NCBI GenBank assembly: GCA_017468865.1 | Contig: JAFUHM010000025.1 | Coordinates: 1 to 34,575, forward strand | DNA from: Oscillospiraceae bacterium | GTDB taxonomy: Bacteria > Bacillota > Clostridia > Oscillospirales > Ruminococcaceae | DNA length: 34,575 nucleotides | Direction of reading: 5' to 3' | Shown: piece by piece, positions 9,628 to 17,513 of the stretch | Numbering within the stretch: position 1 is the stretch's first letter | Layout: each line of letters starts with the position of its first letter | Notes under the pieces: generated by a model | Told to the model about the DNA's origin: nothing | The model's input: the letters and a program-made list of their open reading frames with translations, nothing else | Database searches by the model: none | Translations under genes and position numbers: made by a program

Positions 9628-10581
9628 ATGTCAATGTCGAGAAGTGCCCGAAAGGCATATCAGAAGGCAGTCAGGGAGAAAAAGAAAAGACGAAGAGGTC
9701 ACTGGCTGCTCATCAGGAAAGGTGACTCCGCAAAGGAGATCGCATCGAAATTATTCACGCAGCTTTGCGTGCTTGTGCTTGTGGGCTGCGGCGCAGTCCT
9801 TTTCAGGGAAGGTTATCTTTCCGTATCAGCACAGCTTATCAACCGGAAGATGAAGAGCCTGTACGAACAGGCGGCAGACTGGGTGGATCATATGGGGGAA
9901 GGAGAGATACTTCCCGGGGCGGCTTCCCTTCTCGAAGTAAATCCCGACACCGTGGGATATATCCGCATAGACGGCACGGAAGTGGATATGCCCATAGTCC
10001 AGGCGGCTGACAACGACAAGTACCTGACCACCGCATTTGACGGCTCGTCCAACAAGGCAGGCTCCATCTTCCTTGACTACCGGTGCAGGCTCGGATGGAA
10101 GGAGCACTCGGACAACATCGTCCTTTACGGACATAACCAGCGTGACCGCACCATGTTCGGCTCACTGAAAGACTACAAGCACAATATAGACCACTACAAG
10201 GCTCATCCCGTCATCACCCTTTACTCCAATTACGAGAAGTACACATACAAGATATTTGCGTATTTTGTCATAGAGGCGCAGGCTTCCCAGACCTATGACG
10301 GGGTGCTGTTCGATTACCATAACTACATCGACCTGTCCGACCGCTCCGTATATGACAGATACATGGAGAACGTGATGCTCCGCTCACAGATAATCACTCC
10401 TGTGGATGTACGGTACGGGGATGAGTTCCTCACGCTGTCTACCTGCTCGAATGAGTTTGAGCCCTCAAGGTTCGTCATCATCGCACGAAAGACACGTCCC
10501 GGGGAGGATGAGACGACAGATGTTTCCTCCGCCGCAATAAACCCCGATGCAAAGGAGCCCGACTGGGGCGCTATATACTGA
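9628..10581 (+). CDS. srtB: Class B sortase 1, membrane-anchored by an N-terminal helix
   Basis: Cysteine transpeptidase that would join a sorting-signal protein to the cell wall or to another protein, outside the membrane. The 317-residue protein has a very basic N-terminus (residues 1-31), a membrane helix at about 42-59, and a class B sortase domain from about residue 95. The active site is complete: His169 in IVLYGHNQRDRTMFGSL, Cys273 in LSTCSNEF and Arg281 in SRFVIIA. AAAGGA (9615-9620) precedes the ATG. It is the first of four paralogous sortase genes; the gap to the next is only 34 bases. The substrate is unknown, and no LPXTG-like or NPQTN-like protein is seen in the window. srtB is used as a class name for all four paralogues. 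Confidence 0.9.
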   Translation: MSMSRSARKAYQKAVREKKKRRRGHWLLIRKGDSAKEIASKLFTQLCVLVLVGCGAVLFREGYLSVSAQLINRKMKSLYEQAADWVDHMGEGEILPGAASLLEVNPDTVGYIRIDGTEVDMPIVQAADNDKYLTTAFDGSSNKAGSIFLDYRCRLGWKEHSDNIVLYGHNQRDRTMFGSLKDYKHNIDHYKAHPVITLYSNYEKYTYKIFAYFVIEAQASQTYDGVLFDYHNYIDLSDRSVYDRYMENVMLRSQIITPVDVRYGDEFLTLSTCSNEFEPSRFVIIARKTRPGEDETTDVSSAAINPDAKEPDWGAIY

Positions 10582-10615
10582 TACCGAACGACAAGAACAA
10601 AGGAAATGAAAGACA

Positions 10616-11548
10616 ATGAACAGGAAAGCTGCGGCGATAGCCGCTGTCATGGCTGTGACCGCCCTTGCGGGATGCTCACGGAGCGAGTCAGAGCCTGTCA
10701 CGACCGCACCTCCCATAGAGACTGTCGTGATCACGGAAGAGACCACGGTCACCACCACTGAAACTACCACCGAGACAACGACCGAGACGGAGTCTCCCGA
10801 GACAGAACCCACCGTCACCACTACCGAGGAAGGCCCCCTGGTACAGCTGCCCGACCTTGACAGCTATGTCAGATCCAACAGCGATACGGCAGGCTGGATA
10901 AATGTGCCCGGCACATTCATCAACAATGCGGTGGTACAGTGCGACAACAACGATTACTACCTCAACCACAACTTCGACGGGGGCTACTCCGAGGCCGGCT
11001 GGATATTTGCCGATTACAGGGGAGTGGTCAACGACTTCAGCAATAAGCAGTGCGACAACATCATCCTTTACGGGCATAATCAGGCCAACGGTACGATGTT
11101 CGGCACTTTGCAGTACTATAAGGTGACACATCAGAATACATCGAGGTTCGATTTCTATCTGGAACATCCCACCTTTGAGTTTTCCAACCTCTATCACCAA
11201 TACACATACAAGATAGTTGCCGTGTTCGTGCTGGAGACGCTCGAATCACAGGTGCGTGACGGCAAGCTCTTCGACTACCAGAACTACATAATCTTCGGCA
11301 AGGACAGCTATACATACGAAGAATGGATAGAGCAGATAATGTCCCGCACAGAGATAGATACAGGAGTGGATGTGCAGAAGGGAGACAAGTTCCTCACCCT
11401 TTCCACCTGTTCCAATGAATTTGACAACTCACGCTTTATCGTGGTAGGAAGGCGTGTGCGTGAGGGAGAAGATCCGAATGTGGATACTTCCCTTGCCACC
11501 CTCAATACCGATGCCATAGAGCCTGATTGGAACTATATATACTCGTGA
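10616..11548 (+). CDS. srtB: Class B sortase 2 with a lipoprotein signal peptide
   Basis: Sortase paralogue of 310 residues. Its N-terminus MNRKAAAIAAVMAVTALAGC ends in the lipobox Leu-Ala-Gly-Cys (Cys20), predicting export and lipid anchoring instead of a transmembrane helix. A Thr/Glu-rich stalk runs to about residue 72, then a class B sortase domain with His154 (IILYGHNQANGTMFG), Cys265 (LSTCSNEF) and Arg273 (SRFIVVG). Sortases are normally held by a transmembrane helix, so a lipid anchor is unusual. AAAGGAAA lies 5-7 bases before the ATG. The end of its catalytic domain resembles that of sortase 1 (DAKEPDWGAIY versus DAIEPDWNYIY), which suggests duplication. It is probably active because the catalytic triad is complete. 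Confidence 0.88.
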   Translation: MNRKAAAIAAVMAVTALAGCSRSESEPVTTAPPIETVVITEETTVTTTETTTETTTETESPETEPTVTTTEEGPLVQLPDLDSYVRSNSDTAGWINVPGTFINNAVVQCDNNDYYLNHNFDGGYSEAGWIFADYRGVVNDFSNKQCDNIILYGHNQANGTMFGTLQYYKVTHQNTSRFDFYLEHPTFEFSNLYHQYTYKIVAVFVLETLESQVRDGKLFDYQNYIIFGKDSYTYEEWIEQIMSRTEIDTGVDVQKGDKFLTLSTCSNEFDNSRFIVVGRRVREGEDPNVDTSLATLNTDAIEPDWNYIYS

Positions 11549-11596
11549 TGCGACACGGGACGAATGTGTGAACATAAGTTAGGAGCTCTGAAGAAG

Positions 11597-13384
11597 ATGT
11601 CAGACGAGAAAAATATGCCCGAAGAGGAGATAGAGGGCTATTTTGATACACTGATCGAGGAATACGACAAGAACAATACCCCTCCTGCCGGCGAACAGCT
11701 GGATATGCGGGATATGTCCCTGTTCTTTGAGGATGCGAAGACCGCAGGGAGCGGCTTTGAGAGCACGGTGGACAGTCACCGACCCAGGCTTGACGAGGAA
11801 GGGATGATAGTCCTCTTCGATGAGGAGAACGGCGTGGATGCCACATCTGCCGATTTCGAGGAGATAGAGCTGCTGAGGGAGAAGGCTTCCGTGACGGCAA
11901 AGCAGGAAGATGAGGAGAGCGGGGGAGAGCTTGATTCTCCTTTTGAGCCCAAGGGTGCCATAGATGTCACCGACGGTGAGGAGTTCTCCGTATTTGAGAG
12001 CGAACCCGAAGATGACTCGTATGAGAAAGAGGTCAGCTTTGCGGCTGACAGCAACATCGGCAGCGGCGATGCAAGAAAACTCGTAAATCTGGAGGAGGAG
12101 CCTCCGAAGAAGAGCTTGATCGCCGGACTGTTCCCCGGGAAGGGCGACAGTGCCTTTGAGGTGATAAGAAAGATCGTGTTCCTTGCGGCATTCGCTGTGT
12201 TTGTGGGTGCGGGAGTGGTGCTGGCAAGCACTCTCATGCAGTCACATGAGGCAGTGGAGGAGCAGCAGGAACTGATGGAGATGGTCACCACCACGGCTGC
12301 CACCACCATAAATGAGCAGGGCGTTGTCGAGACTGTGCCTCCCACCACGGAAGAGCGTGAACAGCATCACGAGAGCCTGATGAACAGCTTTGTTGAGGTA
12401 TCCGATGATGTGAAGGGCTTTATCGAGCTCCCCGGCTGCGATATATACTATCCCGTGGTGCAGGGTACGGACAATGACTATTACCTTACTCACACCTACG
12501 ACGACAAGACCAACAAGGCGGGCGCCATATTCATGGACTACCGCTGTGTGATAACGGAAGACCATATGTCCCCCAATATCGTGCTTTACGGTCACAACCA
12601 GGAAGACGGCACGATGTTCGGCAATCTGAAAAAGTACAAGGGGAATGTGGACTTCTACAAGGAGAACCCCATCGTTTCCTTCAATACGGGGTACGGCATA
12701 GGCGACTATGTGATCTTTGCCTATTTCGTGACCAACGTATATCCAAAGCAGGATCTTCACGGAGAAGTGTTCCACTATCATGACTACATAGATGTGCTTG
12801 ATGATGAGGTCACTTTCAACTGGTATATAGATCAGGTGAACATCCGCAATCAGATAATCCCGCCTGTGGACGTGGCTTTCGGCGATCAGCTGCTGGTACT
12901 GTCCACCTGCTCCACGGAATATGTGGATTCACGCTTTGTTGTCATGGCACGCAAGCTGCGTGAGGGTGAGAGCAAGGAGACCATTGATGTGTCCGCTGCC
13001 AAGCTCAACCCCTCGGCAAAGGGCATAGACTGGGATGCTGTCCTCTACGGCAGGACTGCGCCCACTACGACGGTGACATCCGAGACCACTACCGAACCCA
13101 CGACAGTCACCACCACCGTGCCTACGACTACCACGACGGTGACTACTACGACCACCACTGTCGTCACCACTACCGAGACTACGACGGAAGCCGTGACTAC
13201 GACTGAAACAACAACTGCGCCTATTACTACCAATGAAGCACATTCCGTGCTCGGACTCGTTACTCCTGTGGGGTACACCACTGTTACCGAGGCTGAGACG
13301 GAGCCTGTCACGGAGGATGTGACGGAGCCTGCGACCACGGCTTCCTCACTGGTCTCTGCCATTGTTGTGGATGATGATGACTGA
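11597..13384 (+). CDS. srtB: Class B sortase 3 with an acidic cytoplasmic domain and a Thr-rich C-terminal tail
   Basis: The 595-residue protein is about twice the usual sortase length. Residues 1-190 are highly acidic and lack any signal peptide. A hydrophobic helix at about 193-214 follows (KIVFLAAFAVFVGAGVVLAS), then a short Thr-rich stalk and the sortase domain, with His333 (IVLYGHNQEDGTMFGNL), Cys438 (LSTCSTEY) and Arg446 (SRFVVMA). Residues from about 485 form a low-complexity tail of Thr, Val and Glu, ending in DDDD. The inferred topology is N-terminus inside, catalytic domain and tail outside. The ATG at 11597 has AGGAG 11 bases upstream; an in-frame ATG at 11564 would add 11 residues but has only a poor ribosome site. 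The N-terminal domain matches no family I recognise. Confidence 0.85.
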   Translation: MSDEKNMPEEEIEGYFDTLIEEYDKNNTPPAGEQLDMRDMSLFFEDAKTAGSGFESTVDSHRPRLDEEGMIVLFDEENGVDATSADFEEIELLREKASVTAKQEDEESGGELDSPFEPKGAIDVTDGEEFSVFESEPEDDSYEKEVSFAADSNIGSGDARKLVNLEEEPPKKSLIAGLFPGKGDSAFEVIRKIVFLAAFAVFVGAGVVLASTLMQSHEAVEEQQELMEMVTTTAATTINEQGVVETVPPTTEEREQHHESLMNSFVEVSDDVKGFIELPGCDIYYPVVQGTDNDYYLTHTYDDKTNKAGAIFMDYRCVITEDHMSPNIVLYGHNQEDGTMFGNLKKYKGNVDFYKENPIVSFNTGYGIGDYVIFAYFVTNVYPKQDLHGEVFHYHDYIDVLDDEVTFNWYIDQVNIRNQIIPPVDVAFGDQLLVLSTCSTEYVDSRFVVMARKLREGESKETIDVSAAKLNPSAKGIDWDAVLYGRTAPTTTVTSETTTEPTTVTTTVPTTTTTVTTTTTTVVTTTETTTEAVTTTETTTAPITTNEAHSVLGLVTPVGYTTVTEAETEPVTEDVTEPATTASSLVSAIVVDDDD

Positions 13385-13404
13385 TCTTATCGGGGAGAGT
13401 TAGA

Positions 13405-14490
13405 ATGGCGAAAAAGAGTCAACCCAAGCACGCCGCTCCTAAGCACGCTGCCGCTTCTCCGAAGAAAGCACAGTCTGCGGCGATAGATTTCCCTTTTGTC
13501 AAGGTGACGGCGTTTATCATACTGATAGTCTGCATAGTCATACTGGGGAAGTATGTCTATGAGATCATACAGGCAAAGAAGAACCACACCGACCTCAAGG
13601 ATCTGTACAACTCCCACAGGAGCGAACAGGCAGCAGAGGTGACCATACCCTCACCCGATGAGATGACAGCCACCGTTACGGCAGCTACCACCGTCGAGGA
13701 TGAGGTGATAGGATATGAGGAGTTCCCCGATGAGACGGCGGCTACCCTGCCTGAGACGACAACAGCCGAGACTACACCCGCACCCCGTCCTGTGATGGCG
13801 GCTGCACAGGCTCTGCTCGACATAAATACGGATACGGTGGGATATGTGAATATCCCCGGATGCGTGGATGAGCCTGTGGTGAAGGGAAAGGACAACGACT
13901 GGTATCTGACCCACAACTTCTACGGACAGGAACGTCAGTGCGGCACCTGCTTTGCGGATTACCGTGATGTGGTGGGAGATCATGAGAGATCGGACAATGT
14001 GGTGCTTTACGCACATGACCAGAAGGACGGCACTATGTTCGGCTGTCTGAAGTGGTACCGCAACAATGTGTATTACTGGAAGGAGAACCCTTTCATTTAC
14101 TTCAGCACCAACTATGAAGACGAGACATATGTGATAGTATCCGCATTCATAGTCAATGCGCTCCCCGAGCATGACAACGGGAACATATTCGACTATAACA
14201 ACTACATAGATTTTGCGGATGAGGGCAAGTATTCCTTTGAGACATTCTCCAAGGAGATATATGAGCGCAGCCATTTCCATACGGGAATAGACATAGCTGA
14301 GGATGACGCATACCTCACGCTTTCCACCTGCGCATACGACTGGGACGAGTCAAGGCTCGTCATAGTTGCACGCAGGCTCAGGGACGGTGAGACGACTGAC
14401 AGCATTGATCTGACAGGATTTGAGAAGAACGACAATATCAAGTGGCCCGCCATCTGGTACAAGTACAACGGCGGATCATACAACGGATAA
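13405..14490 (+). CDS. srtB: Class B sortase 4 with an altered His motif
   Basis: Sortase paralogue of 361 residues. A Lys/Ala/Pro-rich cytoplasmic tip (1-28) and a membrane helix at about 31-53 are followed by a Thr/Glu-rich stalk to about residue 130 and a class B domain. The catalytic His204 lies in VVLYAHDQKDGTMFG, where the other three have LYGHNQ. Cys309 is in LSTCAYDW and Arg317 in SRLVIVA. The catalytic domain is the most divergent of the four (ICAYDWD instead of a TCSNEF-type context), suggesting a different substrate. GGGGAGAG precedes the ATG, 20 bases after the sortase 3 stop, so it is in the same operon. Catalytic residues are intact and activity is expected but not shown. Confidence 0.87.
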   Translation: MAKKSQPKHAAPKHAAASPKKAQSAAIDFPFVKVTAFIILIVCIVILGKYVYEIIQAKKNHTDLKDLYNSHRSEQAAEVTIPSPDEMTATVTAATTVEDEVIGYEEFPDETAATLPETTTAETTPAPRPVMAAAQALLDINTDTVGYVNIPGCVDEPVVKGKDNDWYLTHNFYGQERQCGTCFADYRDVVGDHERSDNVVLYAHDQKDGTMFGCLKWYRNNVYYWKENPFIYFSTNYEDETYVIVSAFIVNALPEHDNGNIFDYNNYIDFADEGKYSFETFSKEIYERSHFHTGIDIAEDDAYLTLSTCAYDWDESRLVIVARRLRDGETTDSIDLTGFEKNDNIKWPAIWYKYNGGSYNG

Positions 14491-14529
14491 AGTTCAAACC
14501 CTATGCACCTGCAAAGAAAGGACAAGGTT

Positions 14530-16200
14530 ATGAAAAAGATCAGAGCAGTTAAAGCGGGCATTGTCGCCATCGCAGCGGTAAGCATATCCGCAGTGACGGT
14601 GCTGACCGCTGGTGTCGGCAATGCCGCAAATCAGATCTCGGTGGTCACGGAACAGACCGATACACAGGTGACTGACCGTGAGCCTATGAAAAGTGAGGCT
14701 CCCGAACTTCCCTCTGAGGAGGAGATCGCCATGGCTCAGGTCATGACGGTGGATCTTCCGTATGAGGATGTGCCTGCCGAACCGGATTATCTGAATATCA
14801 CCCCCCTTGTGGAGCGCAAGCCCGAAGTGCCCGTGATGCCTGTGATCCCGGAGGAGACACAGGTCCCCGTGGAGCCTGACACATATATCCCCGAAACTCC
14901 CGCACCTCTTTCTGCTTCGGAGTTCGGCGACGAGGATGAGTTCCCCGAGGAGGAGGCAGATCTTGAAGATGAGGCTATGTTCCCCGAAGATGACTTCGAG
15001 GAGCTGCCGCAGGAGACGGAGCCTCCCGTGACCGAGCCTGAGCCTGTGATAACCAATGCGGCTCCCGCAAGGGCATATATCGACCTTTATTCTATCGATC
15101 CTGCCTACGGGACAGGTACAGTGAGCGCCTCATATATGAGGTATTCCTTCATGAGCCCCGCAGTGCTCCCTCCGGTGGAGGAGACAGCACCTGTCACCGA
15201 GGCGCCCGAGATGGCCATAGAGCTTGAGGCTCCCTCATTTGAGCCCGCATCCTTTGAAGAGGGCGAGCTTGAGGCGGCAGAGGACATAGAGAAGGACGGG
15301 GCAGCGGATAAGAAGGAAAAGCAGCCCGCCAAGGAAGATCAGGCAAAGGACGGCGCCCCTGAGAAGGAAGCGCAGGAAGAGGAAGAGCCTGTTGTCAGCG
15401 GATGGCTCATACCCTCAGCCCATACGGGTGAGGAGATATTTACCGCACGCTTTGACGGGCAGGTGCAGCAGGTGGATGCCTATACTCTGGTGTGCATGAT
15501 CTGCGCTACGGAGATGTCGCCCTCCTTCAGTCAGGAGGCTCTGAAGGCTCAGGCTGTTGCCGCATATTCCTATGTCAAGTACCACAATGTCAACGGACTT
15601 ACCCCCTCGGTGCTCGTCAAGCATGATGTGCATGAGGCGATAATCTCCGCAGTCGATGCTGTATTCGGTGAATGTGTCTATTACGGCGATTCGGTGGCTC
15701 AGACAGTGTACACGGCTTCTACCGCAGGCACCACGGCTTCCGCAGTGAATGTATGGGGCGGAAATGTGGCATATCTTGTGAGCGTGGAAACACCCATCGA
15801 TGAACTGTACGATCCGAACTGGGGCATAGTGAGCACATACACCTCCGCCGAAATGAAGGGAATGATCGAACGCTACTGCGGCATCACCCTGTCGGAGGAT
15901 CCCGCAAACTGGATAAAGATCGACTCCTACCATGACGGCAGATATGTAAATGATATGGTGATCGACGGTCAGGTGAGCATAAAGGGGCAGAAGTTCAGAG
16001 ACGGACTGATGCACTACAAACTCAAGAGCTGGGCATTCGACGTTAGCTACGATCCCGAATCAGACCTGTTTACCTTCACCACCTACGGCTACGGCCACGG
16101 TGTGGGACTTTCCCAGAACGGTGCGAATATTCTGGGCAGACAGGGTATGACATACGATCAGATACTCGGATACTATTTCCCGGGTACCGCAATAAGATAA
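14530..16200 (+). CDS. Secreted SpoIID/LytB-domain protein
   Basis: Predicted secreted peptidoglycan-cleaving protein related to sporulation protein SpoIID, a lytic transglycosylase. The 556-residue protein has a signal peptide (about 1-37, starting MKKIRAVKAGIVAIAAVSIS), a long acidic Pro/Glu-rich linker (about 40-295), and a C-terminal SpoIID domain. This shows ICATEMSPSFSQEALKAQAV, with Glu328 at the position of the SpoIID catalytic Glu, and the family hallmark YGYGHGVGLSQNGA. I chose the ATG at 14530 (AAAGGAC 7 bases upstream) over one at 14503. Position at the end of the sortase operon and the unusual linker point to a wall-remodelling role in vegetative cells rather than sporulation, but this is inference. 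No other spo gene is seen. Confidence 0.88.
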   Translation: MKKIRAVKAGIVAIAAVSISAVTVLTAGVGNAANQISVVTEQTDTQVTDREPMKSEAPELPSEEEIAMAQVMTVDLPYEDVPAEPDYLNITPLVERKPEVPVMPVIPEETQVPVEPDTYIPETPAPLSASEFGDEDEFPEEEADLEDEAMFPEDDFEELPQETEPPVTEPEPVITNAAPARAYIDLYSIDPAYGTGTVSASYMRYSFMSPAVLPPVEETAPVTEAPEMAIELEAPSFEPASFEEGELEAAEDIEKDGAADKKEKQPAKEDQAKDGAPEKEAQEEEEPVVSGWLIPSAHTGEEIFTARFDGQVQQVDAYTLVCMICATEMSPSFSQEALKAQAVAAYSYVKYHNVNGLTPSVLVKHDVHEAIISAVDAVFGECVYYGDSVAQTVYTASTAGTTASAVNVWGGNVAYLVSVETPIDELYDPNWGIVSTYTSAEMKGMIERYCGITLSEDPANWIKIDSYHDGRYVNDMVIDGQVSIKGQKFRDGLMHYKLKSWAFDVSYDPESDLFTFTTYGYGHGVGLSQNGANILGRQGMTYDQILGYYFPGTAIR

Positions 16201-16204
16201 TAAG

Positions 16205-16241
16205 ATCTGTTCCCCACCCATATGTGAGGGAACAGATTTTT
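16205..16241 (+). terminator. Rho-independent terminator of the sortase operon
   Basis: A 10-bp stem, ATCTGTTCCC (16205-16214) with GGGAACAGAT (16228-16237), followed by T's to 16241. It ends only 9 bases before the deoA start codon, leaving no room for a promoter after it. Confidence 0.85.
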
Positions 16242-16250
16242 AGGCTGACT

Positions 16251-17510
16251 ATGTATACACTTATAACAAAGAAACGGCGAGGCGAGGAACTCACCCATGA
16301 GGAGATAGACTTCATCGTAAGAGGCTATACCTTCGGGGAGATATCCGATGCGCAGATGGCAGCATTCCTCATGGCGGTGTGCTTTAACGGCATGACGGAG
16401 GAGGAGCTGGTGCAGTTTACCGACTCCATGATAATAACGGGGAAGGTGTACACCCTGCACGATGAACTGGACGGCGTATGCGTGGACAAACATTCCACGG
16501 GGGGCGTGGGGGACAAGATGACCCTCATAGACGGCCCCATCGTGGCTGCCTGCGGCGTGTATGTGCCGAAAATGAGCGGCAGGGGACTGGGACATACGGG
16601 AGGCACCATAGACAAGCTCCATGCCATACCCGGGTTTGTCACGGATATCTCCCATGAGGAATTCATCCGCACGGTGAGGTCGGCAGGCCTTGCGGTCATG
16701 TCGCAGACGGATGATCTTGTCCCTGCGGACAGGAAGATATATGCCCTTCGTGACAACACCGCCACCGTGGAAAGCATACCGCTGATAGCATCAAGCATAA
16801 TGAGCAAGAAGCTCGCCACGGGTGCGGACGGCATTGTGCTGGATGTGAAGTACGGCAACGGCGCATTCATGAAGGATATCGGTGACGCAGAGAAGCTGGG
16901 CGACACCTGCGTGTCTTTGGCGGGGAGATACCGCAGGGGATGTACGGCGGTGCTGTCGGATATGAATAAGCCCCTCGGACGAATGGTGGGCAATGCCCTT
17001 GAAGTAGCGGAGGCGGCAGACTTCCTCATGGGGAAGACAGCCTCTCCCGATGTGGAGGAGCTCAGCCACCGCCTGAGTACGGCAATGCTGATGTCGGCGG
17101 GATTTACGGAAGAAGAGGCGGTAAGCCGTGAGCGTGAAGCCCTTGCTTCGGGACGTGCCTTTGAATGTCTGGAAAGGATGGTATCCCTTCAGCACGGTGA
17201 TGTGCGCTGTCTGACGGATCACACCCTTATGGGCACTCCCCGTTATACGGAGAGGTTCAGGGCAGGACACAGCGGCAGGATCACGGCGTTTGCCGCAGAG
17301 AAGACAGGTCTTTCTGCCATGTACCTTGGGGCGGGAAGGCGCTGCATCACAGATGAGATAGATACTTCCGCAGGGATAGAGATACTGCACACCGTCGGAG
17401 ATGAGGTGCGTGAGGGCGATGACATAGCCATTCTCTATTCATCGTCGATATCTGATATGACTAAGGCTTTGTCGCTGCTTGACGAAGCTGTGACAATAGA
17501 TCGGGAATGA
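16251..17510 (+). CDS. deoA: Pyrimidine-nucleoside (thymidine) phosphorylase
   Basis: Nucleoside salvage enzyme that splits thymidine, deoxyuridine or uridine with phosphate into the base and (deoxy)ribose-1-phosphate. The 419-residue protein begins MYTLITKKRRGEELTHEEID, as in the family. It carries the phosphate and nucleoside site signature KHSTGGVGDKMTL at about residues 80-92, the conserved MSGRGLGHTGGTIDKL, and the C-terminal pyrimidine phosphorylase domain. I prefer the ATG at 16251 to an upstream ATG at 16224, because the latter lies inside the terminator hairpin and would add residues absent from the family. The ribosome site is weak. The terminator just upstream means expression by read-through or from a promoter inside the previous gene. 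The CPBP gene begins 3 bases after the stop. Uridine versus thymidine preference cannot be told. Confidence 0.94.
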   Translation: MYTLITKKRRGEELTHEEIDFIVRGYTFGEISDAQMAAFLMAVCFNGMTEEELVQFTDSMIITGKVYTLHDELDGVCVDKHSTGGVGDKMTLIDGPIVAACGVYVPKMSGRGLGHTGGTIDKLHAIPGFVTDISHEEFIRTVRSAGLAVMSQTDDLVPADRKIYALRDNTATVESIPLIASSIMSKKLATGADGIVLDVKYGNGAFMKDIGDAEKLGDTCVSLAGRYRRGCTAVLSDMNKPLGRMVGNALEVAEAADFLMGKTASPDVEELSHRLSTAMLMSAGFTEEEAVSREREALASGRAFECLERMVSLQHGDVRCLTDHTLMGTPRYTERFRAGHSGRITAFAAEKTGLSAMYLGAGRRCITDEIDTSAGIEILHTVGDEVREGDDIAILYSSSISDMTKALSLLDEAVTIDRE

Positions 17511-17513
17511 ACA

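Noticed and set aside
13045..13362. Val/Ser-rich minus-strand frame over the sortase 3 tail
   Set aside because: It is the reverse reading of the Thr-codon repeats and has no start signal.
9628..14490. Pilus assembly locus
   Set aside because: No pilin or LPXTG-like protein is present and the sortases look like class B, not the class C type typical of pili.
16224..16250. Earlier ATG for deoA
   Set aside because: It lies within the terminator hairpin and adds residues not found in the family; MYTLITKK matches the usual N-terminus.
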